Below are positions 1-7,935 of a DNA stretch of 58,097 nt, piece by piece (the stretch's first letter is position 1; the number at the start of each line of letters is the position of its first letter). The DNA lies in contig JAJXUD010000025.1 of assembly GCA_021783235.1 (NCBI GenBank), forward strand, positions 1 to 58,097, given 5' to 3'. The notes under the pieces are model-generated. The model did no database searches. It worked only from the letters and a program-made list of their open reading frames with translations, and was not told the origin of the DNA. The translations under genes were made by a program, and so were the position numbers. This DNA is from Myxococcales bacterium. GTDB lineage: Bacteria > Myxococcota > Myxococcia > Myxococcales > JAKAPL01.

Positions 1-96
1 TAGTGGATCGGGCGAGCGTCGAGCCCCGCTGCCCAAGTCGACCTCAGTTCACCCGAAGCCAATAGCTCGTCCGGATGCCGCCGCCGCTCGCCCATT

Positions 97-468
97 TTGC
101 TCGATCCGGTTGCCCGACAAGCTCTATATACTCACCTCATCCTCGAGAACCTCGGGGAACGGGAGCGAGAGACGATGGAGGCGAAGATGGAGCCGATTCC
201 CGAGTACAAGAACGCGTTCGCCCGCAAGTACGTGGCGCAAGGCCGAGCCGAGGGCAGGGCTGAAGGCGAGGCCGAGGGCGAGGCGAAGGGCAAGGCCATG
301 GGCGAAGCGAAGGCGCTCTTGGCTTTCCTGGCGGCTCGCCAGCTCATCCCGTCAGGCGAGGCCCGGGAGCGCATCCTCGCCTGTCGGGATCTCGCGACGC
401 TCGATCGCTGGATCGCCCGCGCGGCGGCGGCGAGGACGCTCGCCGAACTCTTCGAAGAGCAAGGCTGA
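97..468 (+). pseudogene. C-terminal fragment of an Rpn/PD-(D/E)XK-type nuclease-like protein
   Basis: The reading frame gives about 123 residues from a TTG. It contains a charged segment (about residues 45-72) of repeating RAEG/EAEG/EAKG tetrads followed by a short helical tail. This low-complexity tail is typical of the C-terminus of Rpn-like (recombination-promoting nuclease/putative transposase) proteins, which are common in myxobacteria. The catalytic N-terminal nuclease domain is missing. The same frame is open only back to a TAG at bases 1-3, and the residues between do not resemble the family. I infer a truncated or decayed copy, although the rest could lie outside the window in another frame. 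No inverted repeats were seen around it. Bases 1-96 hold nothing else I can identify. Confidence 0.45.
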
Positions 469-543
469 GCGTTCGCCCCTTCGACATCGGCCGCGCTGCG
501 TGAGGCTGCTCGGGCGGGGCGGCCCTCTCGAGATCAAAGAAAT

Positions 544-573
544 CCCCCTCCCCCGATGGTTCGGGGGAGGGGG
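544..573 (-). terminator. Intrinsic terminator after hsp20
   Basis: A perfect 13-bp inverted repeat (544-556 with 561-573) encloses a 4-base loop. On the minus strand it is followed by the T-rich stretch ATTTCTTTGATC. It lies 11 bases beyond the hsp20 stop codon, so it should end that transcript. The plus-strand fragment at 97-468 also points towards it. Confidence 0.8.
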
Positions 574-584
574 CGAACTGCTCG

Positions 585-1040
585 TTACTTGCCTTCGACC
601 TTCACCGAAATCGAGCGGGGCTTCGCGCGCTCGCTGCGCGGCAAAAAGACCTGCAGCACGCCGCTCTTGTAGTCGGCGCGCACCTTCTCGGTGTCGACGT
701 TCGTGGGGAGCGAGAAGCTCCGCTCGAACGCACCGTAGGTGTGCTCGATCCGGTGGTAGTTCTCCTTGCGATCCTCGTGGTCGAGCTTGCGCTCTCCCGA
801 GATCGTCAGGGTGTTCTCGACGAGCGACACCTTCACGTCCTTGGGATCGAGGCCGGGCACCTCGAACTTGAGCTGCAGCCCCTCCTCGTCCTCGTAGATG
901 TCGGCGCGGGGCCAGACCAGCGTGCTCGTGGCCTCGGGCCCGCCGAAGCCGGACCAACGGGTCGTGAACCAGTTGTCGATCTCATCTTGCAGCCGCCGCA
1001 GCTCGTATCGGCCAGGCGACCAGCGTGTCACGTCAGCCAT
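585..1040 (-). CDS. Small heat-shock protein, Hsp20/alpha-crystallin family
   Basis: 151 residues, the usual length for a bacterial small heat-shock protein, a cytoplasmic ATP-independent holdase that binds unfolding proteins. The alpha-crystallin domain runs from about residue 42 to the end. It opens with WPRADIYEDEEG, contains the FEVPGLDPKDVKVS strand pair, and ends with the YKSGVLQVFLP signature, which includes the G-V/I-L motif. The ATG at 1040 is chosen because AGGAGGA stands just before it; a longer frame extends upstream into the promoter. It is a single-gene unit with its own promoter (1094-1121) and terminator (544-573). Confidence 0.93.
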   Translation of the reverse strand: MADVTRWSPGRYELRRLQDEIDNWFTTRWSGFGGPEATSTLVWPRADIYEDEEGLQLKFEVPGLDPKDVKVSLVENTLTISGERKLDHEDRKENYHRIEHTYGAFERSFSLPTNVDTEKVRADYKSGVLQVFLPRSERAKPRSISVKVEGK

Positions 1041-1093
1041 GGGGTATTCCTCCTGTGTCTCAAGTCTGTTGACGGGCGCGCGTCCGTGCTCGG

Positions 1094-1121
1094 AACCTAG
1101 AACGGGATCCGAGTATGTCAA
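1094..1121 (-). promoter_or_regulatory. Sigma-70-type promoter of hsp20
   Basis: On the minus strand there is a perfect TTGACA -35 box (1116-1121), a 16-base spacer and a TAGGTT -10 box (1094-1099). The -35 box overlaps the stop codon of the upstream reductase. The predicted start is about 45 bases before the hsp20 ATG, leaving a leader that carries the AGGAGGA ribosome-binding site. Confidence 0.7.
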
Positions 1122-1906
1122 GCGCCGGAGGAGACGGCGGCGAAGGCCGCGCACTGGAGGCCGCCGTCCACGGTGAGGGTCTGCCCCGTGATGTAGCCGC
1201 TCTCCGGAGCGCAGAGAAAGCGGACGACCTCGGCCATGTCCTCGGGCGTCCCCATCCGGCCGACGGGGGTGACCTGGGCGGTCCAACGGACGACCTCCTC
1301 GAAGCGGTCCTTCATGTAGAAGCGGCTCGAGTCGGTGTCGAGGAAGCCGGGGTTGACGGCGTTGACGCGGATGCGGCGCCCGGAGAGCTCGACCGCGAGG
1401 TAGCGGACGAGCACCTCCATGGCGGCCTTGCAGGCCCCGAGGAGGCCGTGAAAGGGCAGGACCTGCTGGCTGTCGATGCCGGAGATGGCGACGATGCTGC
1501 CGCCGGGCTCTCCGCCCACCCCCTCGAGCAGCGGCGCGCAGAGCTGGGCGCCGTAGAGCAGCGACTTCGCCGTGACGTTCCAGGTCTTGTCCATCTGGTG
1601 GAGCTTCGTGTCCATGAGCGGGAGGAACGCGGTGGAGGCGGCGTTCGCCACGAAGGCCGAGAGGCGGCCGAAGCGCTCGCGCACCCGCTCGACGGACGCG
1701 GCGAGGCTTTCGGGCTCGAGCTGATCGGCGACGACCATCTCGCAGGCGCCGCCCGCCTCCTCGATCGCCTCCTTCAGCGACATCGCGGCCGCCTCGTCGC
1801 GCCGGTAGGTGCCGACGACGGGGTGGCCGTCGCGGGCGAAGCGCAGGGCGACAGCGCGGCCGATGCCGCGGCTGGCGCCGGTGACGAGGACGGCATTCTT
1901 CGACAT
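1118..1906 (-). CDS. FabL-like short-chain dehydrogenase/reductase lacking the catalytic Tyr
   Basis: 262 residues, a classical SDR length. The cofactor motif TGASRGIG is at residues 9-16, NAAS at 88-91, and the C-terminal GQTLTVDGG is present. The segment VRYLAVELS after the active site and the overall pattern resemble FabL, the enoyl-ACP reductase III of Bacillus. In a remembered alignment the catalytic Tyr of FabL (Tyr-x6-Lys) falls on His153, while Lys160 is kept. The ordinary SDR Tyr-x3-Lys position is a Leu. It may therefore be catalytically altered, or use His. It starts at the ATG at 1906, with GGAGCG upstream. It is divergent from the two-domain oxidoreductase, and its physiological substrate cannot be read from the context. 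Confidence 0.8.
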   Translation of the reverse strand: MSKNAVLVTGASRGIGRAVALRFARDGHPVVGTYRRDEAAAMSLKEAIEEAGGACEMVVADQLEPESLAASVERVRERFGRLSAFVANAASTAFLPLMDTKLHQMDKTWNVTAKSLLYGAQLCAPLLEGVGGEPGGSIVAISGIDSQQVLPFHGLLGACKAAMEVLVRYLAVELSGRRIRVNAVNPGFLDTDSSRFYMKDRFEEVVRWTAQVTPVGRMGTPEDMAEVVRFLCAPESGYITGQTLTVDGGLQCAAFAAVSSGA

Positions 1907-2002
1907 GGGGCGCTCCGAGTCGGCTCGAAGGTAGAGCGGTAGGTCTACCCGAAGCCGCCCGCGCTTGACAGGGCTCGCCGCCGCCGCCGATAGCTAACGG
2001 CC

Positions 2003-4150
2003 GTGAAACAGCTCCTCCACTCCTACCGGACCGGCGAGCTCGTCGTCGCCGACGTTCCGGCCCCCTCGGCGCAGCCCGGGACGCTCCTCGTCCGCACCCG
2101 CGCCTCCCTGGTCTCGGCGGGCACCGAGAAGATGGTCCTCGAGCTCGGCAAGAAGTCGCTCCTCGGCAAGGCGCAGGACCGGCCCGATCTCGTGCAGAAG
2201 GTGGTCGAGAAGGTCTCGCGCGACGGCGTCCTCGCCACCGCGCGGACGGTCTGGTCGAAGCTCGACGAGTCGCTCCCGCTCGGCTACTCGAGCGCGGGCG
2301 TGGTGCTGGAGGTGGGCGAGGGGGTCGTGGGCTTCAGGCCCGGCGACCGCGTCGCCTGCGCGGGAGCGAAGCACGCGAACCACGCCGAGGTCTGCTCGGT
2401 GCCGGCGCGGCTCTGCGCCCGGATCCCCGAGGGGCTCTCGGACGAGGCCGCCGCCTTCGTGACGGTGGGCGCCATCGCGCTGCAGGGGATCCGCACCGCG
2501 GGCACGGCGCTCGGCGAGAGCGTCGCGGTGATCGGGCTCGGCCTCATCGGCCAGCTCGCGGTGCGCATCCTGCGCGCCGCCGGCTGCAAGGTGCTCGGCG
2601 TCGACCTGGACCCCGCGAAGGTGGAGCTCGCGCTCGCGGGGGGCGCTTCGCGGGCGCTGCTGCGGGGCGGCGACGTGGCCGGGGCCGCGGCGGCGCTGAG
2701 CGAGGGGCGCGGCGTGGACGCGGCCGTCATCTGCGCCGCCACCGACTCGAACGACCCCATCGAACTTTCGGGCGAGATCTGCCGCGACCGGGCGCGCGTG
2801 GTGGCGGTGGGCGCGGTGCGCATGGACGTGCCGCGGCGCCCCTACTACGACAAGGAGCTCACGCTGCTCGTCTCGCGCGCCTATGGGCCGGGCCGCTACG
2901 ATCCCGCCTACGAGGAGCACGGGCAGGACTACCCACCGTCCTACGTGCGCTGGACCGAGGAGCGCAACTTCGGCGCCTTTCTGGAGCTCTGCGCGGACGG
3001 CCGCGTGGACGTGGCGCCGCTCGTGAGCCACCGCTTCCCGATCGAGCGGGCCGAGGACGCCTACGCGCTGCTCTCGGGCGAGACGAAGGAGCCGTACCTC
3101 GGCATCCTGCTCACCTACCCGGAGGACCGGCCGATCGAGAAGACCGTCGAGCTGTCGGTGCCGTCGCGGGCGGCGCGCGGCGGCGGGGTGCGGATCGGGC
3201 TCGCCGGCGCGGGAAGCTTCGCGGGCGGGGTGCTCGGGCCGGCCTTCGCGCGCGCGAAGGGGGCGCGGCTGCAGACGATCGTCTCGGCCCACGGCGTCAG
3301 CGCGCGGCAGCTCGGCCAGAGGCTCGGCTTCGCGAAGGCCTCGACCGACTTCGAGGAGCTCTGTCGCGATTCCGCGGTGGACGCGGTCGTCGTGGCGACG
3401 CGCCACCAGCTCCACGCCGAGCAGACGGTCCGGGCGCTCGAGGCCGGCAAGCACGTCTTCGTCGAGAAGCCGCTGGCGCTCGACCCCGAGGGGCTCGCCT
3501 CGGTTCGACGGGCCGCCGAGCGGAGCGGCGGAATCCTGCTCGCTGGCTTCAACCGCCGCTTCGCGCCGCTCGCGCGCAGGCTCGCCGAGGAGCTCGACGG
3601 CCGCACGGCGCCGCTCGTCTTCTCCTACCGGGTGAACGCGGGGCCGGTGCCGAGGGAGAGCTGGCTCCAGGATCCCGCGGTGGGCGGCGGCCGGATCGTC
3701 GGCGAGGTCTGCCACTTCGTGGATCTGCTCTCCTTCCTCTCGGGGGGGCTGCCGACCCGCGTCCACGCGGAGGCCGTGGGCGGCGGGGAGGGATCGCCCG
3801 ACGAGCTCGTCGCGACGCTCGCCTTCTCCGACGGCTCGGTGGGGACGATCGTCTACGCCGCGGGCGGAGATCCGTCGTACCCGAAGGAGCGGCTCGAGGT
3901 CGTCGGCGCGGGGCGGGTCTGCGTCCTCGACGACTTCCGCTCGCTCGAGATCTCGCGCGGCGGCCGGCGGAGCCACGCGCGCAGCATGGGCCAGGACAAG
4001 GGGCACCGCTCGGAGGCGCAGGCGTTCGTGGACGCGGTGGCCCGCGGTGGGCCATCGCCAATCGCGCTCGCCTCGCTCTGCCGGACCACCGAGGCGACGT
4101 TCGCGATGGAAGAGTCGCTGCGCACGGGGTCGCCGCAGCGGCTCGGGTGA
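2003..4150 (+). CDS. Bi-domain oxidoreductase: zinc-type alcohol dehydrogenase fused to Gfo/Idh/MocA
   Basis: 715 residues from a GTG. Residues about 1-370 are a medium-chain dehydrogenase with a Rossmann motif (VIGLGLIGQLAV) near residue 175. Residues about 390-715 are a Gfo/Idh/MocA NAD-dependent sugar oxidoreductase with its own nucleotide motif (GLAGAGSFAG) and the family EKPLAL motif near residue 493. Such fusions are usually found in cell-surface polysaccharide clusters, where they are thought to act on nucleotide or free sugars; here no glycosyltransferase cluster adjoins. A TTGACA box (1965-1970) and TAGCTA six bases before the GTG suggest a leaderless start, but the spacing of 20 is long. 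Confidence 0.85.
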   Translation: MKQLLHSYRTGELVVADVPAPSAQPGTLLVRTRASLVSAGTEKMVLELGKKSLLGKAQDRPDLVQKVVEKVSRDGVLATARTVWSKLDESLPLGYSSAGVVLEVGEGVVGFRPGDRVACAGAKHANHAEVCSVPARLCARIPEGLSDEAAAFVTVGAIALQGIRTAGTALGESVAVIGLGLIGQLAVRILRAAGCKVLGVDLDPAKVELALAGGASRALLRGGDVAGAAAALSEGRGVDAAVICAATDSNDPIELSGEICRDRARVVAVGAVRMDVPRRPYYDKELTLLVSRAYGPGRYDPAYEEHGQDYPPSYVRWTEERNFGAFLELCADGRVDVAPLVSHRFPIERAEDAYALLSGETKEPYLGILLTYPEDRPIEKTVELSVPSRAARGGGVRIGLAGAGSFAGGVLGPAFARAKGARLQTIVSAHGVSARQLGQRLGFAKASTDFEELCRDSAVDAVVVATRHQLHAEQTVRALEAGKHVFVEKPLALDPEGLASVRRAAERSGGILLAGFNRRFAPLARRLAEELDGRTAPLVFSYRVNAGPVPRESWLQDPAVGGGRIVGEVCHFVDLLSFLSGGLPTRVHAEAVGGGEGSPDELVATLAFSDGSVGTIVYAAGGDPSYPKERLEVVGAGRVCVLDDFRSLEISRGGRRSHARSMGQDKGHRSEAQAFVDAVARGGPSPIALASLCRTTEATFAMEESLRTGSPQRLG

Positions 4151-4237
4151 GGCCGAGTCGATCGGCCGCCTCCGGCTCGCTTGCCTGGCGGCTGGAAACG
4201 GACTAAACCGACCGCCGGTTCTTCTCCGGGAGGCAGC

Positions 4238-4582
4238 ATGAAGGCTCTTTTCGGTTCGCTCGCCGCGGTCGCCATCGCCGCCCTCGCCTGTGGCAGCGGA
4301 CCCACCCACAAGAGCTGTCAGCAGACGAGCGACTGCCCGAGCGGGCAGGCTTGCCACTTCCCGGAGGGGTCGGGGAGCGGCTACTGCGCGGAGACCTGCA
4401 CGAGCGATTCGAGCTGCCCCGCCGCGGAGCCGTACTGCCAGGCCGAGGTGTCGAGCGGCACGCCGATGATGTTCTGCGGCTGCGTGGGCATCGGCCCGGA
4501 CGCCGGCACGCCGGCGCAGGGCTGCGGGGCCATCCCCGGCTACACCTGCAACGTCCAGATTCAGCTCTGCACGTCGCGGTAG
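4238..4582 (+). CDS. Cys-rich secreted lipoprotein, unknown function
   Basis: 114 residues. A short signal peptide ends in the lipobox ALAC (about residues 15-18), so the mature protein should be lipid-anchored. The rest contains about a dozen cysteines spaced as in small disulfide-rich repeats (for example QTSDCPSGQACHFPEG and SSCPAAEPYCQ). This resembles the EGF/dickkopf-like cysteine patterns common in myxobacterial lipoproteins. The ATG at 4238 is preferred over an earlier one because GGGAGG precedes it and the signal peptide begins there. The gene stands alone. I do not recognise a defined family. Confidence 0.75.
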   Translation: MKALFGSLAAVAIAALACGSGPTHKSCQQTSDCPSGQACHFPEGSGSGYCAETCTSDSSCPAAEPYCQAEVSSGTPMMFCGCVGIGPDAGTPAQGCGAIPGYTCNVQIQLCTSR

Positions 4583-4708
4583 CCTGGGCGGTCGCCGAAG
4601 GCGCCCCCGCGGTCGCGAAACGCGACCCGGCCCTGGCGCCCGAGCTCCCATAACCACGCGAACCGTGGTGGCGGCGCCGCTGGCCCGAGCCTTGCTGAAG
4701 GGGCTCGC

Positions 4709-5704
4709 ATGCGCGCTCGCTGGCCCGCCCTCGTTCTCCTCGGCACGCTCGCCGCCTGCGGCGGTGGCGAGCGGCCCCCCGCCTACCTCGTCTACGTTCA
4801 CGACCGGCAGGGGTCCCTGGTCGCCGCGCTGGACGACCAGGGCCGCGAGGTCTGGCGGTCGCATGAGGATGCGTACGGGCTCGTGCTCGAGAGCAGCGGG
4901 ACGCCGATCCCGCGCGGTTTCCTCGACCAGGAGCGGGACGAGGAGACGGGCTTCGTCCAGTTTCACTACCGGACGTACGACCCCGCCACGGCCCAGTGGC
5001 TGACGCCCGATCCCGCGCTGCTCGCCCACCCGGGCAAGTGCGTGGAGAACCCGCAGCTCTGCAACCCGTACGGCTACGCGGGCGGTCGGCCGACGGAGTG
5101 GACGGACGAGGACGGGCGCTGGGTCGATCGGATCTGGGACCCGACGACGGGGGTCCTCACGGTCCGCGCGACGCTGGGCGTCTGGGGGGCCAACGCGGGA
5201 GAGGTGGCGGCCGCGTACCAGGCGGGGGCGGCGGCCCTCTCGAACGACAAGATCCACTTCGAGGTCAACGTGGAGACCTACGCGGATCGAAGCGACGTTC
5301 CGAGTTGGCGCAATCCGGTCGAGGCGAACTTCAGCGACCCGCAGCGCTCGGCGTTCACCCCGGCCACGAGCGACATCGCGCTGCGGTCGGACGCCGCGGA
5401 TCCCGCGACGCGGCCGCTCGTCGCGATGCACGAGCTCGGCCACGCCTCGGGCGCGGAGGAGGGCTACAGGGAGATCAACGGCCGCTGCGTGAGTAACGAG
5501 CGGGGGAGCGTCATGGGAAACTTCTTCGACGACCACGGGGGCCGGTTCACGCTGCGCGACGTGCTGGGCGTGTTTCTGGCGCCGGACGAATCGATCAACC
5601 AGGGGCTCTCGCTCCCGCCGACGGATCAGCTCCCGAGCCTGCCCGCGCCGGGAGCCGCGCCGAGCCAAGCCCCCCCGGCGTCTCCGGACCCGGCGAATCT
5701 GTGA
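4709..5704 (+). CDS. Lipoprotein with one RHS core segment and a C-terminal HExxH metallopeptidase-like domain
   Basis: 331 residues. A signal peptide ends at lipobox LAAC (Cys17). Residues about 80-137 form one RHS-associated core segment: HYRTYDPATAQWLTPDP, then NPYGYAGG and DEDG. The YD-repeat shell that normally encloses RHS toxins is absent. The C-terminal part (about 140-331) contains HELGHASGAEE (His241, Glu242, His245, Gly248, Glu251) and a possible Met-turn at SVMGN (Met269). This is a metzincin-like zinc-protease pattern with Glu in place of the third His. It ends in a Pro/Ala-rich tail. It could be a lone secreted protease or a degenerate RHS effector. No immunity gene is obvious. 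Its last 110 bases overlap the convergent kinase gene. Confidence 0.7.
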   Translation: MRARWPALVLLGTLAACGGGERPPAYLVYVHDRQGSLVAALDDQGREVWRSHEDAYGLVLESSGTPIPRGFLDQERDEETGFVQFHYRTYDPATAQWLTPDPALLAHPGKCVENPQLCNPYGYAGGRPTEWTDEDGRWVDRIWDPTTGVLTVRATLGVWGANAGEVAAAYQAGAAALSNDKIHFEVNVETYADRSDVPSWRNPVEANFSDPQRSAFTPATSDIALRSDAADPATRPLVAMHELGHASGAEEGYREINGRCVSNERGSVMGNFFDDHGGRFTLRDVLGVFLAPDESINQGLSLPPTDQLPSLPAPGAAPSQAPPASPDPANL

Positions 5705-7124
5705 GCCGAGCCGGCAGCGTCAGCTCGAAGCGGGCCCCGCCGAGCGGCGAGCGATCGACCTGGATCGCGCCGCCGTGCGCCTCGGCGGTCCGGCGGACGA
5801 AGGCGAGGCCGAGGCCGGTGCCCTTCTCGCGGGTCGTGAAGAACGGCTCGAAGATGGCCTGCCGCTTCTCCTCGGGGACGCCGGGGCCCGCGTCGTCGAC
5901 CATCCAGCGGACGGCCTCGCCCGTCCGCTCGAACGAGAGCCGGATCTCGGCCCCCTCGGGCGAGATCTGCGCGGCGTTCTTGAGCAGGTTCAGCAGCGCG
6001 CGCCGCAGCTGGCCGGGATCGGCCGCGAACGGCGCGGGGTCGGCGAGCTGGGTCGTGAGCCGCAGCCGCCGCCGCTCGAGCTCGGGCTCGATGAGCGAGG
6101 CGAGCTCGAGCGCGAGGTCGGGCGCCGAGATGGCCTCGAGCGAGAGCTTCGGCCGCCGCGCGTAGTCGAGGAACTCCTCGACCACGCGGGTCAGGTAGGT
6201 GAGCTCGTGCTGGATCCGCCGCACCTGATCGGCCGCCTCGCCTTCGGCCGGCAGCCGCTCCTGCAAGAGCCCCGCGAAGAGCTCGATGCCGCCGAGCGGG
6301 TTTCGGACCTCGTGGGCGATGCCGGAGAGCATCAGCTGCGTCTGCCGGTCGCGATCCTCGAGGGCGCGGCGCATCTCCTCGAGCGTCCTCGCGAGGAAGG
6401 CGAGCTCGTCGCCGGGCGGCGGCCTCGGGGGTTGCGGCACCGGGCTCGACAGGTCGCCCGCGCCGATGCGGCGCGCCGCCTCGACGAGCCGCCCCACCGG
6501 GCCCGAGAGCGCGCGGGCGAGGAGGAGCGAGACGAGGACGACCAAGAGCGCGCCGAGGAGGCCGACCGCGACGAGCCGGCCGCGGAGCTGGCCGAGCACC
6601 GCGAAGAAGGCGGCGTCGCCCTCGGCGAGGACGCCGGCGACGACCTTGCCGTCTCGCGAGATCGGCCCGTAGCCCGACTTGTAGACCCTGCCGTCGAGGC
6701 CCCGGAAGAGGACGCGCGAGGCGGTCGGCTGGCCCTGCCAGAGCCGGCCCAGCTCGAGCCGGTCGCGGGCCAGATCGGGGAGCTCGGCGCCGATGGGGGT
6801 GCCGGCGGTGTCGACCACGACGCGGCCGTCGGGGCCGAAGATCGCGAGCCGGCGCAGCTCGTCCAGCCGGACCACGCGGTCGAGCTCGTCGCGGGCGCGG
6901 GCGTAGGTGCGGGTCCCCTCGTCGCCCGGCTGGAGCGCGAGCAGGAGATCGACGGGTAGCCCCGCTCCCGCGGCGCCGGCCACCGACGAGAGCCGGCGGC
7001 CGAGCTCGGCCTCGAGGCCGCGGCGCGCCACGGTCCACGCGGCAAAGCCGACGGCGCCCAGGGTGAGCAGCGCGGGCGCCAGGTTCGCGGCGACGAGCCG
7101 CGCGGCGAGCGATCCCCGGCGCAT
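5595..7124 (-). CDS. Membrane sensor histidine kinase (orphan)
   Basis: 509 residues. There are two transmembrane helices (about 9-31 and 184-206) around a roughly 150-residue periplasmic sensor that looks like a single Cache-type domain. HAMP follows (about 206-258). The phosphoacceptor His271 lies in SGIAHEVRNP. The ATP-binding domain has an N box (NLLKNAAQ), G1 (DAGPGVP) and G2 (GTGLGL, 435-440). A Pro/Ala/Gly-rich tail follows. No response regulator gene adjoins. The ATG at 7124 is chosen over a longer frame because membrane segment 1 begins right after it and a TATCAT -10 element lies 8 bases upstream, consistent with a leaderless start. It overlaps the RHS-type gene tail to tail. Confidence 0.88.
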   Translation of the reverse strand: MRRGSLAARLVAANLAPALLTLGAVGFAAWTVARRGLEAELGRRLSSVAGAAGAGLPVDLLLALQPGDEGTRTYARARDELDRVVRLDELRRLAIFGPDGRVVVDTAGTPIGAELPDLARDRLELGRLWQGQPTASRVLFRGLDGRVYKSGYGPISRDGKVVAGVLAEGDAAFFAVLGQLRGRLVAVGLLGALLVVLVSLLLARALSGPVGRLVEAARRIGAGDLSSPVPQPPRPPPGDELAFLARTLEEMRRALEDRDRQTQLMLSGIAHEVRNPLGGIELFAGLLQERLPAEGEAADQVRRIQHELTYLTRVVEEFLDYARRPKLSLEAISAPDLALELASLIEPELERRRLRLTTQLADPAPFAADPGQLRRALLNLLKNAAQISPEGAEIRLSFERTGEAVRWMVDDAGPGVPEEKRQAIFEPFFTTREKGTGLGLAFVRRTAEAHGGAIQVDRSPLGGARFELTLPARLTDSPGPETPGGLGSARLPARAGSGADPSAGARAPG

Positions 7125-7183
7125 GCGACGGCATGATAGCGGATCTCGACCGGGCGCGCGCCGACCCATGCTAACTTCGCGCA

Positions 7184-7462
7184 ATGGACTTCAAGGTCGC
7201 CGCCCTGGTGGCGCAGTTCGGAGTTTCGCCGCAGGACTTCGAAGCGCTGGCGGAGGAGTCGGACCTCCTCGCCGTGGAGGACGGGCTGCTCCACGACCCC
7301 GACGTCTGCCTCGAGGCAGCGGATCACCTCGAGGAGCTGCTCGCGAAGTCGGTGATCTGGCTGCCGGCGCGCGCGCCGTACGGGGATCTCTGGCGCGAGG
7401 TGCGGCTCGGACCGGACGCGCGGCGGGTGAAGCTCTGCCGGCGCTGCTACGAGAAGAAGTGA
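7184..7462 (+). CDS. Small conserved-looking protein with a C-terminal CxxC, unknown function
   Basis: 92 residues, acidic and mostly helical in pattern (for example FEALAEESDLLAVEDG). It ends in LCRRCYEKK, so one CxxC pair is present. No signal peptide or membrane segment is visible. It is divergent from the kinase gene with 59 bases between the starts. TAACTT sits 6 bases before its ATG and no Shine-Dalgarno sequence is seen. I do not recognise the family. The even codon pattern and the terminator immediately after the stop support a real gene. Confidence 0.6.
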   Translation: MDFKVAALVAQFGVSPQDFEALAEESDLLAVEDGLLHDPDVCLEAADHLEELLAKSVIWLPARAPYGDLWREVRLGPDARRVKLCRRCYEKK

Positions 7463-7486
7463 GCGGGGGGCACGGGCCCCCCGCTC
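7461..7486. terminator. Hairpin between convergent genes
   Basis: A perfect 10-bp stem (7461-7470 with 7477-7486) with a 6-base loop starts inside the stop codon of the 7184 gene and ends 10 bases before the ferredoxin stop codon. There is no T run, so termination is inferred from the stem and the convergent layout. Confidence 0.55.
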
Positions 7487-7495
7487 GATCGGCCG

Positions 7496-7834
7496 TCAGC
7501 CCGCGAAGGGCTTCGTGTCGAACATGTCGCGCTTCGGGAGCTTCTCCTTGAGCGCCTCCGCGTCGGGGAGCGCGTCCTTCTTCTCGTTGATGTTCGGCCA
7601 CTCGGTCGCGTACTTCGAGTTGAGCTCGACGTACTCCTTCCACTTGTCGGGAAGGTCGCTCTCCGCGAAGATCGCCTTGGTGGGGCAGACGGGTTCGCAA
7701 GCGCCACAGTCGATGCACTCGTCCGGGTGAATCACGAGAAAGTTGACGCCCTCGTAGAAGCAGTCCACCGGGCAGACTTCGACGCAGTCGGTGAACTTGC
7801 AGGCGACGCAGGGCTCCGCCACGATGTAAGCCAC
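7496..7834 (-). CDS. fdxA: 7Fe ferredoxin (FdxA / Azotobacter FdI type)
   Basis: 112 residues, starting at a GTG with AGGAGG upstream. The N-terminal half carries both cluster motifs: [21 protein letters not shown] (3Fe-4S plus one ligand) and [12 protein letters not shown] (4Fe-4S). WPNI and [10 protein letters not shown] in the tail also match the Azotobacter FdI family closely. It is a cytoplasmic low-potential electron carrier. It is a single gene. Benzoyl-CoA reductase needs a reduced ferredoxin, but that donor is usually a 2[4Fe-4S] protein encoded next to bcr, so a link to the operon 8 kb away is only a possibility. Confidence 0.93.
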   Translation of the reverse strand: MAYIVAEPCVACKFTDCVEVCPVDCFYEGVNFLVIHPDECIDCGACEPVCPTKAIFAESDLPDKWKEYVELNSKYATEWPNINEKKDALPDAEALKEKLPKRDMFDTKPFAG

Positions 7835-7935
7835 GTTCGTCCTCCTGAAGAGCGGGCCCGCCGGGGCACCGCCGAGCCTGTATACCCGATCTCGCGGAGA
7901 AGCTCACGCTCGAACGTTCGGTCTCTCTCCGGCCG

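Noticed and set aside
97-468. An active transposon at the left edge
   Set aside because: Only a C-terminal low-complexity tail is present; no terminal repeats or target duplications are seen.
1994-5668. A 1224-codon open frame on the minus strand
   Set aside because: It is antisense to the bi-domain oxidoreductase and the two lipoproteins. Its composition (Arg, Ala, Pro, His) is what very GC-rich DNA gives when read on the wrong strand, with no recognisable domain.
7496-7834. fdxA as the dedicated electron donor of benzoyl-CoA reductase
   Set aside because: It is of the 7Fe type, has its own ribosome-binding site and terminator, and lies 8 kb away; no evidence links it to the operon beyond possibility.
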